The notes: generated by a model from the sequence alone, not told the origin. Shown: positions 8,338-17,911, counted from the first letter of the stretch. The stretch: 64,000 nucleotides of DNA from Parapedobacter luteus (GCF_900168055.1 NZ_FUYS01000006.1:214109-278108), one strand, 5' to 3'. Program-made: numbers and translations.

Positions 8338-9218
8338 AGCTATTAGTTACCGGCACTGGAGGCCAGTTAGGTTCCGAATTAAAGGATTTAAGCGCGTCAT
8401 ACAGTGGATATGATTTTATTTTCGTAGGAAGGAAGGAATTTCCATTGGAGGACATTGGCGGCATAGCCGGACGATTGGATGCATTAAAGCCAGACACCAT
8501 CATTAACGCAGCTGCCTATACCGCAGTCGATCTGGCCGAAACAGCGGCCGATTCCGCCGATCGCATCAATCACCTGGGCGTTGGTCAAATCGCTGATTGG
8601 TGCCGGGGCAACCGGGCGAAACTCGTGCATCTATCGACCGACTACGTGTTTGACGGCAATAATGACCAGCCGATAGTTGAAGAATCCGCCAAAAATCCCA
8701 TCAACACATATGGGCAAACCAAGCATTTGGGCGAAGAAGCCATTATCGCGTCCGGCGCGGATGCCATCATCATCCGCACGGCTTGGGTATATTCATCCTA
8801 TGGCAAGAATTTTGTGAAGACGATGTTGCGACTAATGAGCGAAAGAGACGAAATTGCTGTCGTGAATGATCAGATTGGCAGCCCTACCTATGCCCATGAC
8901 TTAGCCAAAGCGATCTTGGACATCGTCCATTCCGACAAGTGGGCAAATGGGGTTTACAACTATTCGAACGAAGGCCGGATTTCGTGGTACGACTTTGCTG
9001 TCGCTATCCGGGATATCCGAGGCTTAGCGTGCAAGGTAAACGGCATTCCAACCGAGGCGTACCCCACTCCCGCCAAACGGCCGCAATATTCCCTGCTGGA
9101 CAAGCGGAAAATCAAAGCAACGTTCGGTGTGGCCGTACCGGATTGGCGCGCAAGTTTGACCGCATGCTTAGGCAAGCTGAAACCAACAAGTAGACAAAAT
9201 TTGCAACCTTACACATAA
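8334..9218 (+). CDS. rfbD: dTDP-4-dehydrorhamnose reductase
   Basis: This 294-residue SDR-extended enzyme performs the final NAD(P)H reduction to dTDP-L-rhamnose. The cofactor motif [11 protein letters not shown] is at the N-terminus. The catalytic region reads STDYVFDG, then YGQTKHLGE with the Tyr-x-x-x-Lys pair (about residues 127-131), and [14 protein letters not shown] follows. The start overlaps rfbC. A separate promoter (P3) follows its stop, so gmd onward may form a second transcription unit. Confidence 0.95.
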   Translation: MKLLVTGTGGQLGSELKDLSASYSGYDFIFVGRKEFPLEDIGGIAGRLDALKPDTIINAAAYTAVDLAETAADSADRINHLGVGQIADWCRGNRAKLVHLSTDYVFDGNNDQPIVEESAKNPINTYGQTKHLGEEAIIASGADAIIIRTAWVYSSYGKNFVKTMLRLMSERDEIAVVNDQIGSPTYAHDLAKAILDIVHSDKWANGVYNYSNEGRISWYDFAVAIRDIRGLACKVNGIPTEAYPTPAKRPQYSLLDKRKIKATFGVAVPDWRASLTACLGKLKPTSRQNLQPYT

Positions 9219-9231
9219 ATGAGTACTTTTG
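9200..9231 (+). promoter_or_regulatory. Promoter P3 of the polysaccharide locus (TTTG-N20-TACTTTTG)
   Basis: TTTG at 9200-9203 and TACTTTTG at 9224-9231 are 20 nt apart, and TTGCTCAATTTGC follows. The block GAGTACTTTTGTTGCTCAAT matches P1 (3202-3221) at all but one base. It drives gmd and downstream genes from the 47-bp gap after rfbD. Confidence 0.7.
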
Positions 9232-9265
9232 TTGCTCAATTTGCGAACAGATAAAACCACGGCAA

Positions 9266-10378
9266 ATGAAGACAGCGTTTATTACAGGAGTTACTGGTCA
9301 GGATGGCGCCTATTTAAGCGAATTCCTCTTAAAAAAAGGATACACGGTCCATGGCCTCAAACGGCGGACATCGCTATTCAACACCGATCGGATTGACCAC
9401 CTGTATGAAGATCCCCATGTCGCCCATCCTAAATTTGTGCTGCATTACGGTGACATGACGGATAGTACGAATCTTATCCGGCTCATCCAGGAGATTCAGC
9501 CCGACGAGATCTACAACCTCGCCGCGATGAGCCACGTCAAGGTCAGCTTTGACACGCCAGAATACACCGCCAATGCCGATGGCATCGGTACCCTGCGCTT
9601 GCTGGAAGCTATCCGGTTTTTGAGGTTAGAAAAGAAAACCCGTATCTACCAAGCCTCCACATCGGAGCTCTACGGCTTGGTGCAAGCCGTGCCACAGTCC
9701 GAAACTACACCGTTTTATCCCCGGAGCCCTTATGCCGTAGCAAAACTTTACGCCTATTGGATTACCGTCAACTACCGGGAAGCGTATAACATTTTTGCCA
9801 GCAACGGCATTCTTTTCAATCACGAATCGCCCATCCGTGGCGAAACGTTCGTCACACGGAAAATTACCCGTGCAGCGGCTCGTATTGCCCTTGGCTTACA
9901 AGACAAGCTTTATCTTGGCAACCTCGATGCCCAGCGTGATTGGGGCCATGCCAAGGATTACGTGCGCATGATGTGGATGATTTTACAGGCGGAGCAAGCC
10001 GAAGATTGGGTCATCGCCACCGGCAAGACCACCCGTGTACGCGATTTTGTGCGGATGGCATTTGGTCAGGTCGGCATTGAACTGGAATTCCAGGGAGCGG
10101 GCGTAGATGAAAAGGGCTACGTTAAATCCTGCAGCCATCCCGATTATCAGCTGGAAACAGGCAAAGAAGTTGTCGCAGTAGACCCGCGCTATTTCCGCCC
10201 GACGGAAGTCGATCTCTTAATCGGCGACCCCACCAAGGCAAAGACCAAGCTCGGCTGGGAGCCGGAGTATACCCTTGACGATTTGGTGAAGGATATGATG
10301 GAAGGCGATATTAAACTCATGGAAAAAGAGCAATACTTAAAAGAAGGTGGCTATCAGACCCTGAATTATTTTGAGTAA
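9266..10378 (+). CDS. gmd: GDP-mannose 4,6-dehydratase
   Basis: This 370-residue enzyme converts GDP-D-mannose to GDP-4-keto-6-deoxymannose. It shows [20 protein letters not shown], the HGLKRRTS cofactor loop, the catalytic [25 protein letters not shown] with the Tyr/Lys pair, and [17 protein letters not shown]. Its stop overlaps the fcl start (TAATG). With fcl it makes GDP-L-fucose. Confidence 0.97.
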   Translation: MKTAFITGVTGQDGAYLSEFLLKKGYTVHGLKRRTSLFNTDRIDHLYEDPHVAHPKFVLHYGDMTDSTNLIRLIQEIQPDEIYNLAAMSHVKVSFDTPEYTANADGIGTLRLLEAIRFLRLEKKTRIYQASTSELYGLVQAVPQSETTPFYPRSPYAVAKLYAYWITVNYREAYNIFASNGILFNHESPIRGETFVTRKITRAAARIALGLQDKLYLGNLDAQRDWGHAKDYVRMMWMILQAEQAEDWVIATGKTTRVRDFVRMAFGQVGIELEFQGAGVDEKGYVKSCSHPDYQLETGKEVVAVDPRYFRPTEVDLLIGDPTKAKTKLGWEPEYTLDDLVKDMMEGDIKLMEKEQYLKEGGYQTLNYFE

Positions 10379-11466
10379 TGGACAAATCCTCCAAAATATA
10401 CGTGGCGGGGCACCGCGGGCTGGTGGGCAGCGCTATCCTGAAAAACCTTCAGGACAAGGGTTATACTAACTTAGTGACCCGCACGCATGCCGAACTGGAT
10501 TTGACCGATCCGGTAGCCGTGGCTGTTTTCTTTGCTGCAGAAAGACCTGAATATGTCTTTTTAGCTGCGGCTAAAGTGGGCGGCATCGTGGCCAACAACA
10601 CTTACCGTGCCGATTTCATCTACGAAAACTTGATGATCCAAAATAATGTGATTCACCAGAGTTACAAGCACGGCGTCAAGAAATTGCTGTTTTTGGGCAG
10701 TACGTGCATCTATCCCAAAGAAGCCCCGCAGCCCATGCCGGAGGATTCCTTGCTGACAGGGCCGTTGGAATACACCAATGAACCCTATGCCATTGCCAAG
10801 ATTGCCGGTATTAAGCTCTGCGAGAGTTATAATATTCAATACGGCACCAATTTCATTTCGGTGATGCCCACGAACCTTTACGGTCCAAATGACAATTTCG
10901 ACCTGGAGAAATCGCACGTGTTGCCGGCACTCATCCGTAAAATACACTTGGGCAAGGCATTGGAGCATGACGATTGGGAAGCCATTCGGAAGGACTTGAA
11001 CAAACGCCCCATTGAAGGCTTTGATGGCGCCGCTCCTGGCGATGCTATCCGGAGCATCCTCGCCAAGTATGGCGTGTCCCGGATGATTGACGGAGCCGTC
11101 CAAATCGAAATTTGGGGCAGCGGGCGGCCCATGCGCGAGTTTCTGTGGAGCGAAGACATGGCCGATGCCTGTGTGTATATTATGGAACATCGGGATTTCA
11201 ATGACTGCGTTCCCCAAGGAGCTAAAGAAATCCGCAATACGCATCTGAATATCGGTACGGGAGAAGACATCAGCATTGTGAATCTGGCCAGTCTCATCAA
11301 AGACGTCATCGGATTTCGGGGCACCTTCTACTTTAATACCGAAAAGCCCGATGGGACGATGAAAAAACTTACCGACCCCACTAAGCTCCAACAACTCGGC
11401 TGGAAACATCGGGTCGATTTAACGGCAGGCGTACGACAGCTATTTCAATGGTATAGCAACGATTGA
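10378..11466 (+). CDS. fcl: GDP-L-fucose synthase (GDP-4-keto-6-deoxymannose epimerase/reductase)
   Basis: The 362-residue protein has the motifs YVAGHRGLVGSAI, FLGSTCIYPKEAPQPMPE and the YAIAKIAG Tyr-x-x-x-Lys pair. It is longer than the E. coli enzyme (321 residues) because of an insertion after VLPALIRKIHLGK (about residues 190-230, including KDLNKRPIEGFDGAAPGDAI). This insertion lies in the substrate domain and is familiar in Bacteroidota. It completes GDP-L-fucose synthesis for the polysaccharide. Confidence 0.95.
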   Translation: MDKSSKIYVAGHRGLVGSAILKNLQDKGYTNLVTRTHAELDLTDPVAVAVFFAAERPEYVFLAAAKVGGIVANNTYRADFIYENLMIQNNVIHQSYKHGVKKLLFLGSTCIYPKEAPQPMPEDSLLTGPLEYTNEPYAIAKIAGIKLCESYNIQYGTNFISVMPTNLYGPNDNFDLEKSHVLPALIRKIHLGKALEHDDWEAIRKDLNKRPIEGFDGAAPGDAIRSILAKYGVSRMIDGAVQIEIWGSGRPMREFLWSEDMADACVYIMEHRDFNDCVPQGAKEIRNTHLNIGTGEDISIVNLASLIKDVIGFRGTFYFNTEKPDGTMKKLTDPTKLQQLGWKHRVDLTAGVRQLFQWYSND

Positions 11467-11471
11467 TTTTA

Positions 11472-12341
11472 ATGGAAGCAACACACATAGAAGAGAAAGA
11501 GCAACAGTGGACGGAAGTCATCCGGCCAAAAACCTCCTTATTTGATTTGCGGCTCAGGGAAGTATGGCAATACCGTGACCTCCTTTGGATGTTTGTCACG
11601 CGTGATTTCATTGCGACCTACAAGCAGACCATTCTGGGTCCTACTTGGTTTTTTATCCAACCGGTACTCACGGCTGTCACGTATTCCATCATTTTCGGTG
11701 GCATTGCAGGGATAGCCACCGATGGCTTGCCACGGATGCTGTTTTACATCTCCGGCATCACCGTATGGACGTATTTCGCGGATAGCCTCACGAAGACCTC
11801 CAATGTATTCATTACCAATGCCAAGATTTTCGGTAAGGTATATTTTCCAAGATTGATTATGCCCTTGTCGATCATTACCTCCGGACTTATTAAGCTCGGC
11901 ATTCAAATGTTGCTGTTCTTGGCGGTATGGGGCTACTACTTGGCCAATGGCGAACCCATTGCCCTGCAATGGCAGGTAGTTTTACTACCCTTGTTAATCG
12001 GCATCTCCGCATTGCTGGCATTGGGATTAGGGATGATTATCAGCTCACTGACCACCAAATACCGGGATTTGGCACAACTGCTCACCTTCAGCATCCAGCT
12101 GTGGATGTACGCCACGCCGGTCATCTATCCTTCCAGCCGGATTAAAGGTACTTCGTTTGCTTGGGTCAACGAATACAATCCAGTAGCTCCTATTGTGGAA
12201 GCCTTTCGTTACATGTTCACAGGCGTTGGCACCTATTCCTGGCAAGGGTTGGTCTATTCAGCGTCGGTGGCGCTTATTATTTTAGCAATCGGCACCTTGA
12301 TCTTCAACAAGGTCGAAAAAAGTTTTATGGATACGGTTTAG
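11472..12341 (+). CDS. wzm: Polysaccharide ABC transporter permease (Wzm-like)
   Basis: The 289-residue protein has six hydrophobic segments and an ABC2-type membrane domain. Landmarks are WMFVTRDFIATYKQTILGP, the amphipathic N-terminal region before TM1, and VWTYFADSLTKTSNVF. It pairs with the Wzt ATPase 6 nt downstream to move lipid-linked glycan across the inner membrane. A TTG at 11463 is possible but overlaps fcl; the ATG at 11472 is preferred. Confidence 0.92.
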   Translation: MEATHIEEKEQQWTEVIRPKTSLFDLRLREVWQYRDLLWMFVTRDFIATYKQTILGPTWFFIQPVLTAVTYSIIFGGIAGIATDGLPRMLFYISGITVWTYFADSLTKTSNVFITNAKIFGKVYFPRLIMPLSIITSGLIKLGIQMLLFLAVWGYYLANGEPIALQWQVVLLPLLIGISALLALGLGMIISSLTTKYRDLAQLLTFSIQLWMYATPVIYPSSRIKGTSFAWVNEYNPVAPIVEAFRYMFTGVGTYSWQGLVYSASVALIILAIGTLIFNKVEKSFMDTV

Positions 12342-12347
12342 AAAGAG

Positions 12348-13640
12348 ATGAGCAACGTCGTTATCAAAGCAGAAAATTTATCCAAGCAATACCGCTTGGG
12401 CGAAGTCGGCACAGGCACTATCCAGCATGACCTCAAACGGTGGTGGTACAAAGTACGAGGCAAAGAGGACCCGTTTTTGAAGATTGGCGAAACTAATGAC
12501 CGGACCCAAAAAGGAGCAAGCGAATTTGTATGGGCATTGAAGGACATCAACTTCGAAATCGAGCAGGGCGATGTTGTCGGTATTATCGGCCGGAATGGCG
12601 CCGGCAAGAGCACCCTGTTGAAGATTCTTTCTAAAACCACGTTACCCACCACGGGCTGCATAAAAGCGAAAGGAAGAATAGCCAGTTTGCTGGAAGTAGG
12701 TACCGGCTTCCATCCGGAATTGACAGGGCGGGACAATATCTTCCTCAACGGCGCTATTTTGGGCATGACCAAAAAAGAAATCAAAAGAAAATTTGACGAG
12801 ATTGTGGACTTTTCCGGAGTCGAGCGTTATATCGATACGCCGGTGAAACGTTACTCATCAGGCATGTACGTCCGGTTAGCATTTGGCGTAGCCGCCCATC
12901 TGGAATCTGAAATCCTAATCGTGGATGAAGTTTTGGCCGTGGGGGATGCAGAGTTTCAGAAGAAAGCAATCGGGAAGATGCAGGATGTATCCACGGATGA
13001 GGGGAGAACAGTACTTTTCGTTAGCCATAACATGGCGGCAGTAAAGCAACTTTGCAATGTTGGAATGTTGTTAGAAAATGGCACGATTAAAACTTCCGGC
13101 AAAATTAATACCGTGTTGGATGCCTATGTGCAAAGAGACGAAACTATAAATCCGGTATATATAAATAATAATTTTGAAAATGAAATAATTGCAGTTTATG
13201 CAATTAAAGTTCTTGATAAAAACTTTCAGCTGGTTAATCAACATTTCCACAACGAATGTTTTTATGTTAACGTGAGCTATAAATTTAAACAGCCGACGCA
13301 GAAAATATACTTTTCCATCCATATTCACGACTCCGAGCTACAGACGATTATTTTTTCACGAGATTTTGAGAAGGACGAATCCTTCTTGGGACTTCGAGAA
13401 GAAGGCGAATACGAACTAAATATAAGAATACCAGCAATACTGGCCCCAGGGAAATATAACATCAGCCTCCATATCTCACATGCCGAGCCACCGAGAATAA
13501 TGCAAGGATTTGACCACATCTGTAACTTCGAAATAGTACCTGCGGTTACTAATCAAAAAACAGCTAGCTTTATTATGAGAGGTAAAGTGATAGCTGATCT
13601 TAGCTGGGAAGTGACCCGCAAACCCATAACATTAACGTAA
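12348..13640 (+). CDS. wzt: Polysaccharide ABC transporter ATP-binding protein with C-terminal glycan-recognition domain (Wzt-like)
   Basis: The 430-residue protein has an N-terminal nucleotide-binding domain (about residues 1-245): Walker A GRNGAGKST, signature YSSGMYVRLAFG, Walker B ILIVDEVLAVGD and the switch histidine FVSHN. The C-terminal part (about 260-430) is a Wzt-type beta-sandwich that in known systems recognises the terminal modification of the glycan. The DNA becomes clearly AT-richer from about 13,070, near the domain junction, as if the recognition domain arrived by recombination. Confidence 0.92.
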   Translation: MSNVVIKAENLSKQYRLGEVGTGTIQHDLKRWWYKVRGKEDPFLKIGETNDRTQKGASEFVWALKDINFEIEQGDVVGIIGRNGAGKSTLLKILSKTTLPTTGCIKAKGRIASLLEVGTGFHPELTGRDNIFLNGAILGMTKKEIKRKFDEIVDFSGVERYIDTPVKRYSSGMYVRLAFGVAAHLESEILIVDEVLAVGDAEFQKKAIGKMQDVSTDEGRTVLFVSHNMAAVKQLCNVGMLLENGTIKTSGKINTVLDAYVQRDETINPVYINNNFENEIIAVYAIKVLDKNFQLVNQHFHNECFYVNVSYKFKQPTQKIYFSIHIHDSELQTIIFSRDFEKDESFLGLREEGEYELNIRIPAILAPGKYNISLHISHAEPPRIMQGFDHICNFEIVPAVTNQKTASFIMRGKVIADLSWEVTRKPITLT

Positions 13641-13643
13641 ATT

Positions 13644-14600
13644 GTGACTTGTTCAATCATCATACGATCTTATAATGAAGAGCGCCACATCGGTCGCTTG
13701 ATGGATGGCATCCAAAGGCAGCAACTCCCTGTTGGAGTCTCTTTAGAGGTGATTGTCGTTGATTCGGGCTCAAATGATTCTACCGTCGCCATCGCCAAAA
13801 GCATGGGCGCAAAAATAATAAAGATAAAAAAAGAAAATTTTTCGTTTGGAAGGGCTTTGAATATTGGCTGTAACCAAGCAAAGGGAGACATTTTACTATT
13901 TGCTTCAGCGCACGTATATCCTGTTTTTAATGATTGGATTGAAAAAATGATTGCTCCATTTTCTTCTCAACGCGTTGCTTTGGTTTATGGAAGACAAATA
14001 GGAAACGAACAAACACACTTTTCGGAACAACAGGTTTTTGAAAAATGGTTTCCATCAAAAAGTAACTATGTGCAGTCTACCCCCTTTTGTAACAATGCAA
14101 ACTGTGCTATTAGGAAAAAGTTATGGGAGTCGCAACATTACAATGAATCACTGACAGGTTTGGAAGACCTAGATTGGGCACAGAAAATAATGAATAAAGG
14201 TCATCAAATCGTGTATGAAGCAGACGCTGTGATCGTCCATGTACACGAAGAAACACCCAAAAAAATAAAAAATAGGTATCAACGTGAGGCTATCGCTTTA
14301 AAACAGATTTTACCGCGAGTGCATTTTGATTTTTTCGATTTTCTATGGCTATTTACTTCCAATACTGCTTCTGATTGGTTCCATGCGCTACAGAAGGGAA
14401 TATTGTGGAAAGAATGGAAGAACATAATATCATTCAGATTTATGCAATTTTACGGCACTTACTTAGGACATAAGCAAAAGGGTATCATCACCCAAGAGCT
14501 TAAGAATAGGTTCTATTACCCCAACGGAATTAGTAAAGCTAAACACCCTGAAAACGAGAGCCGCCGATACGAAACGGGTAAAAAGATAGAATATGATTAA
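13644..14600 (+). CDS. Glycosyltransferase family 2
   Basis: This 318-residue GT-A enzyme begins CSIIIRSYNEERHIGRL and contains the nucleotide-binding VVDSGSNDST and FGRALNIGCNQAKGDILLFASAHVYP. The acceptor-side motif GLEDLDWAQKIM follows. It resembles rhamnosyl- or galactofuranosyl-type GT2 enzymes, but sugar specificity cannot be read. The GTG start at 13644 lies 3 nt after wzt; no ATG occurs before the conserved domain. The DNA is AT-rich. Confidence 0.85.
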   Translation: MTCSIIIRSYNEERHIGRLMDGIQRQQLPVGVSLEVIVVDSGSNDSTVAIAKSMGAKIIKIKKENFSFGRALNIGCNQAKGDILLFASAHVYPVFNDWIEKMIAPFSSQRVALVYGRQIGNEQTHFSEQQVFEKWFPSKSNYVQSTPFCNNANCAIRKKLWESQHYNESLTGLEDLDWAQKIMNKGHQIVYEADAVIVHVHEETPKKIKNRYQREAIALKQILPRVHFDFFDFLWLFTSNTASDWFHALQKGILWKEWKNIISFRFMQFYGTYLGHKQKGIITQELKNRFYYPNGISKAKHPENESRRYETGKKIEYD

Positions 14601-14667
14601 TCTGACACAAAATATAGCAACAACAAAGAATTAAAACTAATTTAAAGCATTATAAAAACCAATTATT

Positions 14668-15342
14668 ATGACAATTGCCGCTTTAGTGCCCATGCGCCAT
14701 TCAAGCGAAAGAGTGCCTGGCAAAAATTACCGCAATTTTGCCGGTAAACCTCTTTTCTTTCACATCGTAGAGACCCTCTTGGCGGTCAAAACTATTAGTA
14801 GCGTTGTCGTGGACACCGACAGCCCGACCGTCATGGAGTTGACCCAAAAACATTTCCCATCAGTAATCATTTTGGAAAGACCAGCACATCTGCAAGATGG
14901 CTCTGTTCCCATGAATGATGTACTGCTAAACGCCATTGACCAGGTATCTGCTGATTTCTATTTACAGACGCATAGTACGAATCCTATCCTTAGCTCATTA
15001 ACAATAGAAAGTTGCATCAAGAAGTTTTCGGAAATTTACCCTATGTATGACTCGCTTTTTACCGTTACCAGAAGAAATGTGCGTTTTTGGGATACATTGG
15101 CGCGACCTATAAATCACAATCAAAATATTCTTCTAAGAACACAAGATCTACCTTCTGTTTTTGAAGAAAACTCATGCCTTTATTTATTTAGCAAAGAAAT
15201 TCTGAAAAGAAAACATAACCGGATAGGCGATAGACCATTTTTGTTTGAAATCCCGGAGATAGAGGCCCAGGACATAGACGTAGAGTTAAACTTTAAAATG
15301 GCAGAGTTTTTATACAAAGAAATCAACGGACTAAACAACTAA
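14668..15342 (+). CDS. CMP-sugar synthetase (acylneuraminate cytidylyltransferase family)
   Basis: The 224-residue protein has the family's CTP-binding opening AALVPMRHSSERVPGKNYRNFAGKPL in shortened view: residues 4-12 ALVPMRHSS and 15-20 VPGKNY. VVVDTDSPTV and FYLQTHSTNPIL follow. Such enzymes transfer CMP to an ulosonic acid (NeuNAc, legionaminate, pseudaminate, Kdo) or related acid. No NeuB-type synthase is present, so the substrate is unknown. It heads a tightly spaced group with a 2-hydroxyacid dehydrogenase (4-nt gap), an SDR and a DUF115 protein. Confidence 0.82.
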   Translation: MTIAALVPMRHSSERVPGKNYRNFAGKPLFFHIVETLLAVKTISSVVVDTDSPTVMELTQKHFPSVIILERPAHLQDGSVPMNDVLLNAIDQVSADFYLQTHSTNPILSSLTIESCIKKFSEIYPMYDSLFTVTRRNVRFWDTLARPINHNQNILLRTQDLPSVFEENSCLYLFSKEILKRKHNRIGDRPFLFEIPEIEAQDIDVELNFKMAEFLYKEINGLNN

Positions 15343-15346
15343 TCTC

Positions 15347-16282
15347 ATGAAAGTACTAATCACGTGTCCACCTATGTTGCGAAGAATAGAAGAATTTAGG
15401 CATCTATTCTCAGCGAAAAACATAGAGCTTGTAACCCCAAATGTGGTACAGGTGTTGACAGAACAAGAATTAATAGAACTGGTACCAACAGTCGATGCCT
15501 GGATCATAGGTGATGATCCAGCTACTGCAAGCGTATTCAAAGCAGGTAAAGCAGGCAAGCTTAAGGCAGCTGTTAAATGGGGGGTCGGAATCGATAACGT
15601 AGATTTTGCTGCTTGTAAAGACCTGAATATTCCTATAGCAAACACTCCTCAAATGTTTGGAAGAGAGGTTGCTGACCTTGCCATTGCTTATTTGTTAGGA
15701 TTAGCGAGAGAAACCTATTTTATCGACCGAGAAGTAAGAAAAGGGAATTGGGTAAAACCCTCCGGAATGTCTGTATCCGGCAAAACTGTTGCCGTAATAG
15801 GTTTAGGCGACATTGGTAGAGCGACTATCAGACGATTGCAAGGTTTCGATGTTAAGATCAATGCATATGATCCGTTTACCTTTTTCTCTCCCGAAGAAGT
15901 GGGGGCGAATGAAATTCTATCTTTCCCTGAAAAGCTGGAAGAAGCAGATTTTGTAATATTGACTTGCGCATTAACACCGAGTAGCTGTTATATGATAAAT
16001 AAGGATAGCATTGCCTTAATGAAAGATCATGTGCGACTAATCAATGTTGCAAGAGGGCCGTTAATTAACGAACAGGATTTGATAGCTGCATTAAAATCGG
16101 GGAAAGTATATTCTGCCGCATTGGATGTGTTTGAACAAGAGCCGCTTACACCTACGAATGAATTGCGCAGCTTCGAACAGTGTATTTTCGGGACTCATAA
16201 TGGCTCAAACACTGTCGAAGGGGTGAGGAGGGCGAGTTACAAGGCAATAGAACTATTGTTTGACTTCTTAAAAATCTCTTAA
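15347..16282 (+). CDS. D-2-hydroxyacid dehydrogenase (phosphoglycerate dehydrogenase family)
   Basis: The 311-residue protein has the split catalytic domain and a central NAD domain with GKTVAVIGLGDIGRATIRRL. The catalytic set is Arg in NVARGPLIN, Glu in DVFEQEP and His in FGTHNGSN. It would interconvert a 2-oxo and a D-2-hydroxy acid. Its stop overlaps the SDR start, so both probably act on the same intermediate. Within a polysaccharide locus this suggests a non-standard acidic sugar or a hydroxyacid decoration, which is inference. Confidence 0.85.
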   Translation: MKVLITCPPMLRRIEEFRHLFSAKNIELVTPNVVQVLTEQELIELVPTVDAWIIGDDPATASVFKAGKAGKLKAAVKWGVGIDNVDFAACKDLNIPIANTPQMFGREVADLAIAYLLGLARETYFIDREVRKGNWVKPSGMSVSGKTVAVIGLGDIGRATIRRLQGFDVKINAYDPFTFFSPEEVGANEILSFPEKLEEADFVILTCALTPSSCYMINKDSIALMKDHVRLINVARGPLINEQDLIAALKSGKVYSAALDVFEQEPLTPTNELRSFEQCIFGTHNGSNTVEGVRRASYKAIELLFDFLKIS

Positions 16283-17016
16283 TGAAAAAGAAAGTTTTGA
16301 TAACCGGTGTACTTGGTGGAATTGGAAGTGGCCTGGCAAAAACTTTTAAAGAAGCAGACTATTTTGTAATTGGCCTTGACATAAAAACAACGCCTTCCGA
16401 TTACTGCGATTTATTCATAAGTTTTGACTTGCATCGGTTTTGTTCAGATGCAAACTACAGAGATAAAATGTGCAATAAGTTTGATAACGAGATTCAAACG
16501 TTAGATGTCCTGATTAATAACGCTGCTATGCAAATACTTAGTAGCGTAGAAGAAATACGATTAGATGACTGGAATCACACTTTAAATGTAAACCTTACTG
16601 GCCCTCTGTTACTAAGTCAGTTCTTCTTGAAACAACTAGAGCAAGTACACGGGTGTATTATAAACATTGCGAGTATACATCAGCAGTTGACCAAGAAGCG
16701 GTTTGTTGCGTATGCCACTTCAAAAAGTGCCTTGGTGGGCTTGACAAAATCTATGTCGGTTGATTTACAGGGCAAAGTCAGAGTAAATGCCATAAGCCCA
16801 GCAGCAATAGACACACCGATGTTGCACGAAGGATTTAACAACGACAGCACGATGGTACAAAAGTTAAACGATTTGCACCCTCTACGGAGAATAGGAAAAC
16901 CAGCAGAAGTATCAAAGTTAGCATTGCTATTAGCTGAGGACGGGCTTGGATTTATCAACGGCGCTAATATACAGATTGACGGAGGAATAAGTAACGTTTT
17001 AAAAGATTTAGATTAA
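16282..17016 (+). CDS. Short-chain dehydrogenase/reductase
   Basis: This 244-residue classical SDR has the cofactor motif ITGVLGGIGSGLAKTF, the NNAAMQ segment, and the active-site serine in IINIASIH with YATSK as the Tyr-x-x-x-Lys pair. The end ANIQIDGGIS is typical. It is coupled to the 2-hydroxyacid dehydrogenase by a TAATG overlap and lies 1 nt before the DUF115 gene. The substrate is unknown; a sugar-acid precursor of the CMP-activated residue is a reasonable guess. Confidence 0.88.
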   Translation: MKKKVLITGVLGGIGSGLAKTFKEADYFVIGLDIKTTPSDYCDLFISFDLHRFCSDANYRDKMCNKFDNEIQTLDVLINNAAMQILSSVEEIRLDDWNHTLNVNLTGPLLLSQFFLKQLEQVHGCIINIASIHQQLTKKRFVAYATSKSALVGLTKSMSVDLQGKVRVNAISPAAIDTPMLHEGFNNDSTMVQKLNDLHPLRRIGKPAEVSKLALLLAEDGLGFINGANIQIDGGISNVLKDLD

Positions 17017-17017
17017 A

Positions 17018-17911
17018 ATGACAAAGCCACCAATCAGTGACAAAATTAAAAGAGGGTTTACAGGATTAACCTTACTTGGCAAGATGTATAGGTTTATCGC
17101 AGGCGACTGGCGCAGGTTAAACTGGTTAAAAGAACATAGGCAGAATGGCGTACCCTTCGAATGGTCCAAAAATAATGACTATTTAGATTGGTTTTATAAA
17201 TACCGCCCTCACCTCGCCAAATTCAAAGATATCCATAAAGGCCAAGATTGTTTTATTATAGGAAATGGCCCTTCCCTCAATCAAACAGATTTGAATTTAC
17301 TAAACGGGTATCATGTGTTTGGATTAAACAAAATCCATTTAATATTTGAGAAATATCCACGATTGAAATTATCCTATCATGTTACTGTGAATCCTCTGGT
17401 TATTGAGCAGATTCAGAGAGAAGTGGAAGAGGGAGTCTTCGATTGCCCTACCTTTTTATCTTATCAAGGATCGAAAGGGGTTAATTTTTCCAGCAAAAAT
17501 GTCTATAAACTTCTTACTTGCGGTAAATGGTCGTTTTATAAAAACGTGATGGAGCCTATCAACGAGGGCTATACAGTAACTTACGTCGCTATGCAACTTG
17601 CTTATTACATGGGCTACAAAAATGTTTTTTTAGTAGGAGTGGATCACAATTTCTCTCAAGTTGGGAAGCCAAATGAATTGCAGGATTTTAAAGGTGACGA
17701 TCACAACCATTTTCATCCCGATTACTTCAAAGGACAGCTATGGCATTTGGCTGATTTGGAAGGAAACGAGGCATCATATGCATTGGCAAAACACCAATTT
17801 CATGAAGATGGCAGGGAAATATTCAATGCTACTGTTGGGGGAAAACTAAATATCTTTAAAAGGATTACATTTGAAGAGGCTTTACAACGTGCGAAAAAAA
17901 TGCCCGAATAA
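17018..17911 (+). CDS. DUF115/GT42-like protein, candidate CMP-sugar transferase
   Basis: The 297-residue protein has the DUF115 nucleotide-binding start DCFIIGNGPSLNQTDLNLL (about residue 78). It then shows TYVAMQLAYYMGYKNVFLVGVDHNF and GDDHNHFHPDYF (about residue 230). From memory these three blocks parallel Campylobacter CstII (GNGPSLKEID; ALGYKEIYLSGIDFY; NDNSHYIGH, which holds its catalytic His). DUF115 is also the core of Maf flagellin nonulosonate transferases. With a CMP-sugar synthetase three genes upstream, a role as the CMP-sugar transferase is likely but unproven. There is no membrane segment. Confidence 0.7.
   Translation: MTKPPISDKIKRGFTGLTLLGKMYRFIAGDWRRLNWLKEHRQNGVPFEWSKNNDYLDWFYKYRPHLAKFKDIHKGQDCFIIGNGPSLNQTDLNLLNGYHVFGLNKIHLIFEKYPRLKLSYHVTVNPLVIEQIQREVEEGVFDCPTFLSYQGSKGVNFSSKNVYKLLTCGKWSFYKNVMEPINEGYTVTYVAMQLAYYMGYKNVFLVGVDHNFSQVGKPNELQDFKGDDHNHFHPDYFKGQLWHLADLEGNEASYALAKHQFHEDGREIFNATVGGKLNIFKRITFEEALQRAKKMPE

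Noticed and set aside
10561..11409. 282-codon minus-strand open frame
   Set aside because: Antisense shadow of fcl, which has all expected motifs.
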